From: Paramesorhizobium leguminum
GTDB lineage: Bacteria; Pseudomonadota; Alphaproteobacteria; Rhizobiales; Rhizobiaceae
Assembly (NCBI RefSeq): GCF_003217235.1
Contig: NZ_QJTF01000001.1
Coordinates: 124,001-188,000, forward strand
Direction of reading: 5' to 3'
DNA length: 64,000 nucleotides
Below, piece after piece: positions 37,262 to 46,020 of this stretch. The position numbers and the translations under genes are program-made. The notes below the pieces were generated by a model that was not told the origin of the DNA, searched no databases, and saw only the letters and a program-made list of their open reading frames with translations. Position 1 is the first letter of the stretch. Every line of letters begins with the position of its first letter.

Positions 37262-37375
37262 TGCCCCTCATCCCCTGCCGGACCTTCTGCCCGCGTGCGG
37301 GGAGAAGGAGGAGGCGGCAACGTCGATGCCTCCCTCTCCCCGTTCTTCACGGGGAGAGGGTAAGGGTGAGGGGCA
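37262..37375. repeat. Palindromic repeat family B, copy B1
   Basis: Outer arms TGCCCCTCA...TGAGGGGCA enclose CTTCTGCCCGC/GCGGGGAGAAGG and CTCTCCCCG/CGGGGAGAG stems. Further copies lie at 54697-54810 and at the right window edge (63960 on). Confidence 0.8.
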
Positions 37376-37403
37376 AATAGCAGGCAGCGTGAGGAATATG
37401 GTT

Positions 37404-37422
37404 TGGCGCGGGAGGCGCGCCA
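37404..37422. promoter_or_regulatory. Dyad before the sugar-binding-protein gene
   Basis: TGGCGCG-GGAGG-CGCGCCA, perfect seven-pair arms, ending 18 bases before ATG 37441. It could be an operator or an mRNA hairpin; it differs from the LacI operators at 36.2 kb. Confidence 0.45.
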
Positions 37423-37440
37423 TTTTGGGAGGGAATATCA

Positions 37441-38679
37441 ATGATCAAGCGTTTATTGGCGACGAGTGCCGTCGCAACTTTTTGCTTCATGTCGGGGGCA
37501 TCAGCCGCCGAGACAATAGAAATGTGGGTTCGCACCGGCGTCGGCGATTCCTTCAAGAAGGTGGTGGAGGCCTACAACGCCAGCCACGAAAACAAGGTCA
37601 CGGCGACGGAAGTGCCCTTTTCCGAGCTGGTGCAGAAATATGCAACAGCCATCGCCGGCGGTCAGGCGCCCGATGCGCTTTCGATGGATTTGATCTATAC
37701 GCCGGCCTTCGCCGCTGCGGGCCAGCTGGAAGACTTGACCGACTGGGCCAAGCAGCTTCCCTATTTCAATTCGCTGTCGCCGTCCCACGTCAAGCTCGGC
37801 ACCTATCAGGATCGCATTTACGGCTTGCCGCTTTCTGTGGAGACCTCGGTTTTCGCCTGGAACAAGGGCCTGTACAAGCAGGCGGGGCTCGATCCTGAAA
37901 AGGCACCGGCAAGCTGGCAGGAGATCGAGGTCAATGCGGAAAAAATCCGCAAGCTTGGCGACGATACCTATGGCTTCTATTTCTCCGGCGGCGCTTGCGG
38001 CGGCTGCATGATCTTCACCTTCACGCCGCTGGTCTGGGGATCGGGCGCGGATATTCTCTCCGCCGACGGCAAGACGGCGACGCTCGACACGCCGCAGATG
38101 CGCAAGGCGGTGGATGCCTATCGCAGCATGGTCAAGAAGGACCTGGTTCCGCCAAGTGCCGCGACCGACAATGGCACGAACTTCCTCAGCTTCAATAATG
38201 GCAAGATCGGCCAGCAAAGCCTCGGCGCCTTCGCCATCGGCACGCTGGTGACAGAATACCCCGACATCGATTTCGGCGTCACGCTCATTCCCGGCATCGA
38301 TGGCGGCACGTCTTCCTTTGCCGGCGGGGATAATTTCGTCATCACCAAGGGCACCAAAAAGCTCGATGCGGTGAAGGAATTCCTCGAATATGTCTATTCG
38401 CTTGAAGGCCAGAAGGTGATGGCGAAATATGGCAGCCTGCCCACGCGCGGCGATATTGCGGAGGAGGCATTGAAGGGCCTCGATCCGCGCATGCAGGTTG
38501 GCCTCAAGGCGATTGCTGTCGCCAGGACGCCCTACACGCTGCAGTTCAACGACCTGATCAACAGCGCCAACGGGCCATGGGCGACGTTCACCAACGCCGC
38601 GATCTATGGCGACGACGTGGATGGCGCGTTCGCGAATGCCCAGGGCGAGATGCAGGCGATCATCGATAGCGGGCAGTGA
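37441..38679 (+). CDS. ABC sugar-binding protein
   Basis: The 412-residue family 1 extracellular solute-binding protein has a signal peptide (MIKRLL, hydrophobic core, ASA-AE near residue 23). It captures a sugar in the periplasm for the permeases that follow. GGGAGGG precedes the ATG. The neighbouring GH127 gene suggests beta-L-arabinofuranose oligosaccharides as ligand (inference). A repeat of family C lies between this gene and the first permease. Confidence 0.9.
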   Translation: MIKRLLATSAVATFCFMSGASAAETIEMWVRTGVGDSFKKVVEAYNASHENKVTATEVPFSELVQKYATAIAGGQAPDALSMDLIYTPAFAAAGQLEDLTDWAKQLPYFNSLSPSHVKLGTYQDRIYGLPLSVETSVFAWNKGLYKQAGLDPEKAPASWQEIEVNAEKIRKLGDDTYGFYFSGGACGGCMIFTFTPLVWGSGADILSADGKTATLDTPQMRKAVDAYRSMVKKDLVPPSAATDNGTNFLSFNNGKIGQQSLGAFAIGTLVTEYPDIDFGVTLIPGIDGGTSSFAGGDNFVITKGTKKLDAVKEFLEYVYSLEGQKVMAKYGSLPTRGDIAEEALKGLDPRMQVGLKAIAVARTPYTLQFNDLINSANGPWATFTNAAIYGDDVDGAFANAQGEMQAIIDSGQ

Positions 38680-38690
38680 CGTAACGCCGA

Positions 38691-38834
38691 CGCCCTCCTT
38701 CCCCCTTGCGGGGAAGGTGCCCGCGGAGCGGGCGGATGGGGGTGGTGACGATTACACCACTGCTGAAGACCGTCGCGCAAACGTCACCACCCCCACCCGA
38801 CCCTTCGGGCCACCCTCCCCGCAAGGGGGAGGGA
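38691..38834. repeat. Palindromic repeat family C, copy C1, inside an ABC operon
   Basis: The arm CTCCTTCCCCCTTGCGGGGAAGG with GTGGTGACG is answered by CGTCACCAC and CCCCGCAAGGGGGAGGGA on the other side. It lies between the binding-protein and first permease genes. A second copy is at 54831-54955. Confidence 0.8.
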
Positions 38835-38861
38835 GCGCGCGAAACCCACCCGGAGCATCAA

Positions 38862-39773
38862 ATGACCGATCCCGGTCAAAACCAATCCACCCGCAAACGC
38901 CGGAGCGCCACCCAATGGCGAGGCCTGCTCTACATCGCCCCGGCGATGGCGCTCGTCATCGTCTTCTTCGTGGTGCCGGTTCTCTTCACCGGATGGATGA
39001 GCCTGCACAACTGGCCGCTGATGGGCACGCAACGCTGGATCGGATTTAACAATTACATCCGCATGGCCAACGACGCCCGCTTCATGTCGGCGTTGCGCTT
39101 CACCGCCTACTATACGATCATCGTCACCATCGCCATTTTCGCCATCGCCTTTCCGCTCGCTATCTTCGTGGAAAAGCAACGCCGTTTCGTCGGCACCTAT
39201 CGCACCATCATCTTCCTGCCCGTCGTCATCGGTCTTGCCACAGCATCGCTCCTCTGGGTGTGGCTCGCCAATGTCGATAGCGGCTTCATCGGCCCTGCCC
39301 TCAAGGCGCTTGGTCTCGTCGAGCGCAGCCCGAACCTGCTGGCAAGCTTTGACAGCGCATTCCTCACGATCATCATCATGGTGGTATGGAAGATCGCCGG
39401 CTTCACCATGATCATCCTTCTGACTGGTCTGCAGGCGATACCGGTCGAGCTGACCGAAGCGGCGCGGATCGATGGCGCGGGGCGCTGGCAGCGCTTCCGC
39501 CATCTCACCCTGCCGCTGATGCGCCGCACGATCGCGCTGGCGCTGATCATTTCAGTGACAGGCTCGATCCTCGCCTTCGACCAGTTCTATATCATGACAT
39601 CGGGTGGCCCGCAGAACCGGATGATCTCCGTCGTCTATTACATCTTCAACCAGTCCTTCGTGTCGTTCAATCTGGGCTATGGCGCGGCGCTTTCCATCGC
39701 GCTTCTGGTCATTCTGATGCTGATCAGCATCGCTCAGCTCCGGCTCCTGAAGATCGGGGAGGAACGGCCATGA
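38862..39773 (+). CDS. ABC sugar transporter permease (MalF type)
   Basis: The 303-residue inner-membrane permease has six hydrophobic helices and the EAA loop AARIDGAGRWQRFRHLTLPLM that contacts the ATPase. I chose ATG 38862, preceded by CGGAG, because the open frame upstream is repeat C1 read as codons. Its stop overlaps the start of the second permease (ATGA). Confidence 0.92.
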   Translation: MTDPGQNQSTRKRRSATQWRGLLYIAPAMALVIVFFVVPVLFTGWMSLHNWPLMGTQRWIGFNNYIRMANDARFMSALRFTAYYTIIVTIAIFAIAFPLAIFVEKQRRFVGTYRTIIFLPVVIGLATASLLWVWLANVDSGFIGPALKALGLVERSPNLLASFDSAFLTIIIMVVWKIAGFTMIILLTGLQAIPVELTEAARIDGAGRWQRFRHLTLPLMRRTIALALIISVTGSILAFDQFYIMTSGGPQNRMISVVYYIFNQSFVSFNLGYGAALSIALLVILMLISIAQLRLLKIGEERP

Positions 39774-40819
39774 GCAACAAAAGCATGAACGATCCCCTTC
39801 ACCCGCGTCCTTCGAGGCTCGCTTCGCTCGCACCTCAGGATGAGGGTGAAGGGGCGCGGCGCTCAAATACCTTGGAGGGTGAAGGGCAGCTGCGCCTTAG
39901 TAGCCCTCATGGTGAGGTGCGAAATGGAGCGAAGCGGAATGAAGCCTCGAACCACGAGGGCGCCTGGCTCCGATTTAAAAGGGCTAAGACACTGCGCAAA
40001 AACTTCGCCTATCACGGCGCGGGTCTTGCCATCGCGCTCTTCTTCCTCGCGCCGCTCGCCGTCACCCTGCTCGCCTCGTTCAGGCACGGCACGGAAGCGC
40101 GCCAGCCGGCGATTCCGCCCTGGCCGACAAACGGCTTCAGCCTCGACTCCTATCGTTCGCTCGATAGTTTCGGGGCTGGCGTCTGGCAGCACACGGTCAA
40201 TTCGCTTGCCGTGTCACTGGCGACAGTGGTGCTGACGGTCGCGGTCAGCCTGCTCGCGGGCTATGGCTTTTCGCGCTATCGCTTCCCGCTGAAGAACGTC
40301 TTGTTCGTGCTTGTTATCGCAACGCTGATGATCCCGTTCCAGTCGATCCTGACGCCGCTGTTCATCATCCTCGCCAAGCTCGGCCTCAATAATTCGCTGG
40401 TTGGGCTGACGCTCGTCTATGTGACGCTGCAACTCCCCTTCTCGGTCTTCATGATGCGCAACGCCTTCGATGCCGTGCCGAAGGAGATCGAGGAAGCGGC
40501 GCGGATCGACGGCGCGCGAGATCTCATGCTGCTCGTCCGCGTCCTGCTGCCACTGGTGCTGCCGGGCGTGGCGACCGTCGCGATCTTCGCTTTCCTCAAC
40601 GCTTGGAACGAGTTCCTTGCCGCCCTCGTGCTCTTGTCGAGCAATGAGAAATATACGCTACCCGTTCTGATGATGGCGGTGCGCGCAGGGCGTCTGGGCG
40701 CGATCAACTGGGGGGCGGTGCAGGCGGGCGTCGCCGTCATGACGATCCCCTGCCTCATCGTTTTCCTGGCGTTGCAACGCTATTACATGCGCGGGCTCAT
40801 GGCCGGCGCGGTCAAATAA
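39770..40819 (+). CDS. ABC sugar transporter permease (MalG type) with repeat-derived N-terminal extension
   Basis: This is the second permease of the importer. The core (from about residue 75) has the usual six helices and the EAA loop EEAARIDGARDLML. The protein is 349 residues, about 70 longer than usual. Residues ~9-66 are encoded by a family D palindromic repeat (39794-39966) that reads through in frame, giving a charged, probably disordered segment before the first membrane helix (KTLRKNFAYHGAGLAIALFF). The ATG overlaps the upstream stop. The extension should lie in the cytoplasm and may be harmless. Confidence 0.9.
   Translation: MSNKSMNDPLHPRPSRLASLAPQDEGEGARRSNTLEGEGQLRLSSPHGEVRNGAKRNEASNHEGAWLRFKRAKTLRKNFAYHGAGLAIALFFLAPLAVTLLASFRHGTEARQPAIPPWPTNGFSLDSYRSLDSFGAGVWQHTVNSLAVSLATVVLTVAVSLLAGYGFSRYRFPLKNVLFVLVIATLMIPFQSILTPLFIILAKLGLNNSLVGLTLVYVTLQLPFSVFMMRNAFDAVPKEIEEAARIDGARDLMLLVRVLLPLVLPGVATVAIFAFLNAWNEFLAALVLLSSNEKYTLPVLMMAVRAGRLGAINWGAVQAGVAVMTIPCLIVFLALQRYYMRGLMAGAVK
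39794..39966. repeat. Palindromic repeat family D, copy D1, within a coding region
   Basis: Begins CCCCTTCACCC and ends GAGGGCGCCTGG. It shares long stretches with D2 (43905-44047), such as CTCGCACCTCA, ATGAGGGTGAAGGG, TAGCCCTCAT, GAGCGAAGCGGAATGAAGCC. D1 is 30 bases longer than D2, mostly in the middle, and has no stop in the permease frame. Confidence 0.85.
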
Positions 40820-40842
40820 CTCTCGAATAAAATGGACAAGCC

Positions 40843-42771
40843 ATGACCAAGCTGAAAAGAGACCGCCAGTTCCGCCCCTTGCCCGTCCCGAACGTCGAGA
40901 TTGCGGGCTTGTTCGGCGACCGGCAGGATGCCATCTGCGAGTCGACCGCCGAAACGCTTCTCGACCGCTGCGTCGAGGCGGGCATGGTGGACGCAATCGA
41001 CATGAGCCAGCCTAGCCCCGGCATCGTCATCCCCATCCAGCCATGGGGCGGCACGACGCAGATGTTTTGGGACAGCGATCTCGGAAAATCCATCGAGACC
41101 GTCGCCTATTCGCTGTACCGCAGGCCGAATCCCGCTCTGGAAGCCCGTGTAGACGCGATCATCGACAAGTATGAGCAGATGCAGGACGAGGACGGTTACC
41201 TCAACGCATGGTTCCAGCGCGTGCAGCCCGACCGCCGCTGGACCAACCTCCGCGATCATCACGAACTCTATTGCGGCGGCCATCTGATCGAAGGCGCGGT
41301 CGCTTATTTTCAAGCGACCGGCAAGCGCAAGCTGCTCGATATCATGTGCCGCTACACCGATTACCTGATCACCGTCTTCGGCCATGGCGAAGGGCAGCTT
41401 CGCGGCTATTGCGGCCATGAGGAAATCGAGCTGGCGCTGGTCAAGCTCGCCCGCGTGACGGGGCAGAAGAAATATCTCGACCTATCCAAATTCTTCATCG
41501 ACGAGCGTGGAACGCAGCCGCATTTCTTCGATGAGGAGGCTGCTCGCGATGGTCGCAAGCCTGAGGATTTCATCCAGAAGACCTATGAATACGGCCAGGC
41601 GCATCTGCCGGTGCGCGAGCAGAAAAAGGTCGTCGGCCATGCCGTCCGCGCCATGTATCTTTATTCCGGCATGGCGGATATCGCCACGGAATATAATGAC
41701 GACAGCCTGACCTCCGCGCTCGATACGCTCTGGGACGACCTGACGACCAAGCAGATGTACATAACCGGCGGCATCGGCCCGGCGGCCTCGAACGAGGGCT
41801 TCACCGATTATTACGACCTGCCCAACGAAAGCGCCTATGCGGAAACCTGCGCTTCCGTCGGCCTCGTCTTCTGGGCCAACCGGATGCTTGGACGCGGGCC
41901 AAACCGGCGCTATGCCGATATCATGGAGCAGGCGCTCTATAATGGCGCTATGGCCGGCCTGTCGCTCGACGGCAAAACCTTCTTTTATGAAAACCCGCTG
42001 GAAAGCGCCGGCAAGCATCACCGCTGGACCTGGCATCACTGCCCCTGCTGCCCGCCGAACATCGCGCGCCTGCTGGCCTCCATCGGTTCCTATATGTATG
42101 CCGTGGCCGAGGATGAGATCGCCGTGCATCTTTACGGGGAAAGCAAGGCCAAGTTCGAGATCGGAGGTGCCAAGGTCGAGCTGGCGCAGAAGACGCGCTA
42201 TCCTTGGAATGGCGCCATAAGGTTCGAGATTTCGACGGACAGACCCGCCCGCTTCGCCCTGTCGCTGCGCATCCCCGGCTGGGCGGACGGCGCCTCGATC
42301 AAGATCAATGGCGAGACGCTCGATCTTTCGTCGGTAACGGTCGAGGGCTATGCGCGCATCGAACGCGAATGGAAGACTGGCGACCACATCGATCTCGACA
42401 TCCCTCTCATTCCGCGCGCGCTTTTCACCAATCCGCTGGTGCGCCAGAATGCGGGCCGCGCCGCGCTGATGCGCGGGCCGCTGGTCTATTGCGCGGAAGG
42501 CGTCGACAATGGCGAAGGCCTCAATGCCATTGAACTGACCGGTGATGTCGCGAATGCGGAAACCGCCGAAATCCCCGAATTGCGCGGCGCGGTCGCCTTG
42601 GATGTCCCGGCCACGCGCGACAAGGCCGATTGGGGCGATGTGCTCTATCGCGCCGCTCCGCCGGAAAACCAGGAGACGACGGCGCGCTTTGTCCCCTATC
42701 CTTTCTGGGACAACCGGGCGCCCGGCGAAATGCTTGTCTGGATGCGGGCGGGGAATTTGAACCGTGGATAA
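40843..42771 (+). CDS. GH127 beta-L-arabinofuranosidase
   Basis: The 642-residue cysteine glycosidase releases L-arabinose from beta-L-arabinofuranosides. The zinc and catalytic residues known from HypBA1 (Glu338, Cys340, Cys417, Cys418) are matched by E334 and C336 in YAETCASV and by C402/C403 in HCPCCPPN; C402 corresponds to the nucleophile. An alpha/alpha-barrel core is followed by two beta-sandwich regions. There is no signal peptide, so the sugar is imported first and cut in the cytoplasm. It is set between the permeases and the ATPase of the importer, tying the transport substrate to plant beta-arabinofuranosides such as those on extensin. Confidence 0.9.
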   Translation: MTKLKRDRQFRPLPVPNVEIAGLFGDRQDAICESTAETLLDRCVEAGMVDAIDMSQPSPGIVIPIQPWGGTTQMFWDSDLGKSIETVAYSLYRRPNPALEARVDAIIDKYEQMQDEDGYLNAWFQRVQPDRRWTNLRDHHELYCGGHLIEGAVAYFQATGKRKLLDIMCRYTDYLITVFGHGEGQLRGYCGHEEIELALVKLARVTGQKKYLDLSKFFIDERGTQPHFFDEEAARDGRKPEDFIQKTYEYGQAHLPVREQKKVVGHAVRAMYLYSGMADIATEYNDDSLTSALDTLWDDLTTKQMYITGGIGPAASNEGFTDYYDLPNESAYAETCASVGLVFWANRMLGRGPNRRYADIMEQALYNGAMAGLSLDGKTFFYENPLESAGKHHRWTWHHCPCCPPNIARLLASIGSYMYAVAEDEIAVHLYGESKAKFEIGGAKVELAQKTRYPWNGAIRFEISTDRPARFALSLRIPGWADGASIKINGETLDLSSVTVEGYARIEREWKTGDHIDLDIPLIPRALFTNPLVRQNAGRAALMRGPLVYCAEGVDNGEGLNAIELTGDVANAETAEIPELRGAVALDVPATRDKADWGDVLYRAAPPENQETTARFVPYPFWDNRAPGEMLVWMRAGNLNRG

Positions 42772-42772
42772 A

Positions 42773-43846
42773 ATGGCCGAAACCGGTGTTATACTCAAGG
42801 ATATCCGCAAGAGCTTCGGCAATGTGGATGTCATCCATGGCGTCAATCTCGCCATAAAGGAGGGGTCATTCGTGGTTTTCGTCGGCCCTTCCGGTTGCGG
42901 AAAATCCACGCTCCTTCGCATGATCGCCGGGCTTGAGGAAGTCAGCGATGGCGAGATCGAAATCAACGGGCGCGATGTCACCGATCTCGATCCATCGGAG
43001 CGCGGCATCGCCATGGTCTTCCAGTCCTATGCGCTTTATCCGCATATGAGCGTGCGGGAAAACCTCGCCTTTGGCCTCAAGATGGCACGGACTGGGCGCG
43101 AGGAGATCGAGGCGCGCGTCAATTCCGCTGCCTCCATCCTGAAGATCGACCACCTTCTCGACCGCCGCCCGGGACAGCTTTCGGGCGGCCAGCGCCAGCG
43201 CGTCGCGATCGGTCGGGCGATCGTGCGCAAGCCCGATGTGTTCCTCTTCGATGAGCCCCTGTCCAATCTCGACGCGGAACTGCGCGTCTCCATGCGCGTC
43301 GAGATCGCCCGGCTGCATCGCGAGCTTGGCAACACGATGATCTATGTCACCCACGACCAGACGGAGGCGATGACGCTTGCCGACAATATCGTCGTGCTGC
43401 GCAATGGCCGGATCGAACAGCAGGGAAGCCCGCGCGAGGTCTATGAAAATCCCGCCAACACCTTCGTCGCCGGCTTCATCGGTTCGCCGCGCATGAACCT
43501 TCTCGATGCCAAATGGATCGGAAACGATCATATTGAATTGGCCGGCGGCAAGATCGCATCGCCGCTCATGGCGCAGAGGCTGCAGGACGGGGAGAAGATC
43601 ACGTTCGGCATTCGGCCTGAAAATCTGGCCGTCGTTGAAAATTCCGGAGAGGCGATCCCGGCAAAAGTGGATTTTGCCGAATATCTGGGCGGTACTCAAT
43701 ATCTCTATTGCCAGCTCGATGACGGCCAGCCGCTCGTTGCGGAATATAGGGCCGGTGCGCCGATCGAGGCAGGAAGAAGGATCGGGCTTAGCTGTGCCGC
43801 CGCCGATCATCGCATCTTTGAAGCGTCAGGTGCGCGGATAAGATAG
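42773..43846 (+). CDS. ugpC: ABC sugar transporter ATPase (UgpC/MalK type)
   Basis: The 357-residue ATPase has Walker A GPSGCGKST, the signature LSGGQRQRVAIGRA, Walker B VFLFDEPLSNLD and a TOBE/OB C-terminal domain (GIRPENLAV). It energises the importer encoded upstream. ATG 42773 follows the GH127 stop directly; GTG 42764 overlapping that stop is an alternative. It is the last gene of the operon. The name follows the common annotation of shared sugar ATPases and is not a claim of glycerol-phosphate transport. Confidence 0.9.
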   Translation: MAETGVILKDIRKSFGNVDVIHGVNLAIKEGSFVVFVGPSGCGKSTLLRMIAGLEEVSDGEIEINGRDVTDLDPSERGIAMVFQSYALYPHMSVRENLAFGLKMARTGREEIEARVNSAASILKIDHLLDRRPGQLSGGQRQRVAIGRAIVRKPDVFLFDEPLSNLDAELRVSMRVEIARLHRELGNTMIYVTHDQTEAMTLADNIVVLRNGRIEQQGSPREVYENPANTFVAGFIGSPRMNLLDAKWIGNDHIELAGGKIASPLMAQRLQDGEKITFGIRPENLAVVENSGEAIPAKVDFAEYLGGTQYLYCQLDDGQPLVAEYRAGAPIEAGRRIGLSCAAADHRIFEASGARIR

Positions 43847-43904
43847 GCTGGATGTCGTCTAACCGGCAGTTGGAGCATTTCATTTTTACACGGAAACACC
43901 TATG

Positions 43905-44047
43905 CGCCCTTCACCCCCGTGGTTCGAGGCTTGGCTCACGCTCGCACCTCACCATGAGGGTGAAGGGTTGCGACGCCGCAGTAGCCCTCATCCTGAGGTG
44001 CGTAGTGAAGCGAAGCGGAACGAAGCCTCGAAGGGCGAGGGCGCTTG
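43905..44047. repeat. Palindromic repeat family D, copy D2
   Basis: An intergenic copy of the element found inside the permease gene at 39.8 kb. Inverted arms include CCTTCACCC/GGGTGAAGG and CCTCATCCTGAGG. It lies between ugpC and the convergent TRAP operon. Confidence 0.82.
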
Positions 44048-44074
44048 GCGATTCCATCAAAACATGAACCGCTC
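44048..44074. repeat. Short repeat family F, copy 2
   Basis: CGATTCCATCAAAACAT followed by GAACCGCTCT, 25 of 27 bases as at 35397-35423. Confidence 0.55.
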
Positions 44075-44089
44075 TAAAGACCGTAGAGT

Positions 44090-44117
44090 ACCGTGCGCCC
44101 ATGGGGCGCACGGTTTT
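44090..44117. terminator. Terminator between ugpC and dctM (convergent)
   Basis: ACCGTGCGCCC-ATG-GGGCGCACGGT with TTTTA after the + strand arm; 11 perfect pairs. It sits 9 bases beyond the dctM stop and can serve transcripts from both sides, though only the + side has a U-run. Confidence 0.65.
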
Positions 44118-44125
44118 AGGCTATC

Positions 44126-45406
44126 TTACTTGAACAGGCTCGGTAGCCAAAGCGACAGGCCCGGTATGTAAGTGACGAGCAGAAGCACCGCGACGCTTGC
44201 GCCGAAGAAGGGCCAGATGGTGCGCATCGCTTCGCGGATCGTGATGCCGCCGACAGCGCAGCCGACGAACAGCACTGTGCCGACCGGCGGGGTGTTGAGG
44301 CCGATGCCTGCGTTAAGGATCATCACAACGCCGAAATGCACCGGATCGACGCCGAAAGCCTTGGCCACCGGCAGAAGCACCGGCGTTGAGATGATGACGA
44401 GCGGCGCCATGTCCATGAAAGTGCCGAGCATCAACAGCACTATGTTGATGAGCAGCAGCACGATGATCGGATTGTCCGAGACGGCGCCGATTACACTGAC
44501 CAGAACCTGTTGCACCTGCAGGAACGACATCAGCCAGCTGAAAGAGGCAGCCGCGCCGATGACGAGCAGCACCATCGCCGTTGTGCGTACAGCGCCGAGG
44601 ACCGCTTCGACGAAGCCGCGCCAGTCCAGTTCGCGATAGACGAAGAGCGCCACCAGCAGGGCATAGAACACCGCGATGCAGGAGCTTTCCGTGGCGGTGA
44701 AGATGCCGGAGCGAACGCCGCCGAAAATGATGCCGATCAGGAGCAGGCCCGGAAACGAGGCGAGCAGATAATAGCCGAGGCGGCTGAAGCCTGGGAATGG
44801 CTCCGAAGGATAGCCGCGCCGGCGGGCGACGATATAGGCCGTTACCATCAGCGCTCCGGCGAGCAGCAGCCCAGGCACGACGCCGGCGGTGAACAGGTCG
44901 GCGACCGAGACGTTACCGCCGGCCGCGATCGAATAGAGGATCATGTTGTGCGAAGGCGGGATCATCAGGGCGATGATCGCGGCGTTGACCGTGACGTTGA
45001 CGGCATAGCTGCGGTCGTAGCCGCGCGCCGCCATCTGCGGGATCATCAGGCCGCCCACGGCGGAGGCATCGGCGACGGCCGAGCCGGAGATGCCGCCGAA
45101 AAGCGTCGAAGCGACGATGTTGACCTGGCCCAACCCGCCGCGCAGATGCCCGACGAGGCCGGCGGCAAAACGGATAAGGCGATCAGCGATGCCACCACGC
45201 ACCATCAAATCGCCGGCGAAGATGAAGAACGGGATCGCCATCATGGCGAACACGCTCATGCCGGAGTTCATCTGCTGGAAGACGACGATGGGCGGCAGGC
45301 CCAGGTACAGAACCGTCGCAAGCGAGGCGATGCCGAGGCAAAAGGCGATGGGTACGCCGAAGGCCATCAGTGCGACGAAGGTGCCGAAGAGAACCGTATA
45401 AGCCAT
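44126..45406 (-). CDS. dctM: TRAP transporter large permease DctM
   Basis: The 426-residue, about 12-helix membrane subunit couples sodium entry to acid-sugar import. It starts MAYTVLFGTFVALMAFGVPIAF and has the family segments GGIADRLIRFA, GISGSAVADASAVGG and GIGLNTPPVGTVLF. ATG 45406 overlaps the dctQ stop by one base. The adjacent gli, gci and kdgD genes make D-galacturonate or D-glucuronate the likely substrate (inference). Confidence 0.93.
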   Translation of the reverse strand: MAYTVLFGTFVALMAFGVPIAFCLGIASLATVLYLGLPPIVVFQQMNSGMSVFAMMAIPFFIFAGDLMVRGGIADRLIRFAAGLVGHLRGGLGQVNIVASTLFGGISGSAVADASAVGGLMIPQMAARGYDRSYAVNVTVNAAIIALMIPPSHNMILYSIAAGGNVSVADLFTAGVVPGLLLAGALMVTAYIVARRRGYPSEPFPGFSRLGYYLLASFPGLLLIGIIFGGVRSGIFTATESSCIAVFYALLVALFVYRELDWRGFVEAVLGAVRTTAMVLLVIGAAASFSWLMSFLQVQQVLVSVIGAVSDNPIIVLLLINIVLLMLGTFMDMAPLVIISTPVLLPVAKAFGVDPVHFGVVMILNAGIGLNTPPVGTVLFVGCAVGGITIREAMRTIWPFFGASVAVLLLVTYIPGLSLWLPSLFK

Positions 45407-45930
45407 CACGCGGCCTCCTGCACAATTACATTGGCGGCAACGGCCTGAGAACCGGCGGCCACATCAGCGAAGCGTTCGGCGGCGAACAGCGAAATCAGCA
45501 AGCCACCTATGATCATCGGGAAGAAGTCAACGCCACCCGGCCAGCCGAGCACAGGGATAGTCGCGGTCCAGGTCCCGGCGGCGAGCTTGACCGAATAAAA
45601 GGTCATGGCCAGCCCAAAGAGGATGATTAACCCGAGTCCGATGAGATCCATGATCCTCTGTATCGCCGGGGAGGCGGCGTGGCGGACGAAATCCAGGCCA
45701 AGATGCACGCTTTCCCGTACACCCACGGCCGCGCCCAGCATGATGAACCACGACATCAGCCGCAGTGACAGCGGCTCTGCCCAACTGGGCGTGTCGTTGA
45801 GCATGTAACGGGCGAAAACCTGCCAGCCGACAATCGCCGTCATGGCGACGATCCCAGCGCCGGCGGTATAGAGAGACGCTCGGCTGAGCCAGGCAAGCGT
45901 GGGCCGGACGGTTTGCATGAAATGCGACAT
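45406..45930 (-). CDS. dctQ: TRAP transporter small permease DctQ
   Basis: The 174-residue four-helix subunit contains WQVFARYMLNDTPSWAEPLSLRLMSWFIMLGAA and RESVHLGLDFV, the DctQ signature. AGGAAAGG precedes ATG 45930; the longer frame upstream contains the hairpin at 45983-46010 and is not coding. It lies between dctP and dctM in the same operon. Confidence 0.92.
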   Translation of the reverse strand: MSHFMQTVRPTLAWLSRASLYTAGAGIVAMTAIVGWQVFARYMLNDTPSWAEPLSLRLMSWFIMLGAAVGVRESVHLGLDFVRHAASPAIQRIMDLIGLGLIILFGLAMTFYSVKLAAGTWTATIPVLGWPGGVDFFPMIIGGLLISLFAAERFADVAAGSQAVAANVIVQEAA

Positions 45931-45982
45931 TGCCTTTCCTCCAGAGGCTCGGGCCTGCGCGATGGCAGCCCTGAAATGCAAA

Positions 45983-46010
45983 GGCCGGCCCGGATTTGTC
46001 CGGGCCGGCC
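45983..46010. promoter_or_regulatory. Strong hairpin between dctP and dctQ
   Basis: GGCCGGCCCGGA-TTTG-TCCGGGCCGGCC, 12 perfect G/C-rich pairs, 10 bases past the dctP stop. There is no U-run, so it is more likely an mRNA-stabilising or partial-termination element that lets dctP be made in excess. Confidence 0.7.
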
Positions 46011-46020
46011 TGGTACTCAT

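Noticed and set aside
39386-39769. A longer permease start at 39386
   Set aside because: This part lies in another frame of the upstream permease gene; the ATGA overlap at 39770 is the natural start.
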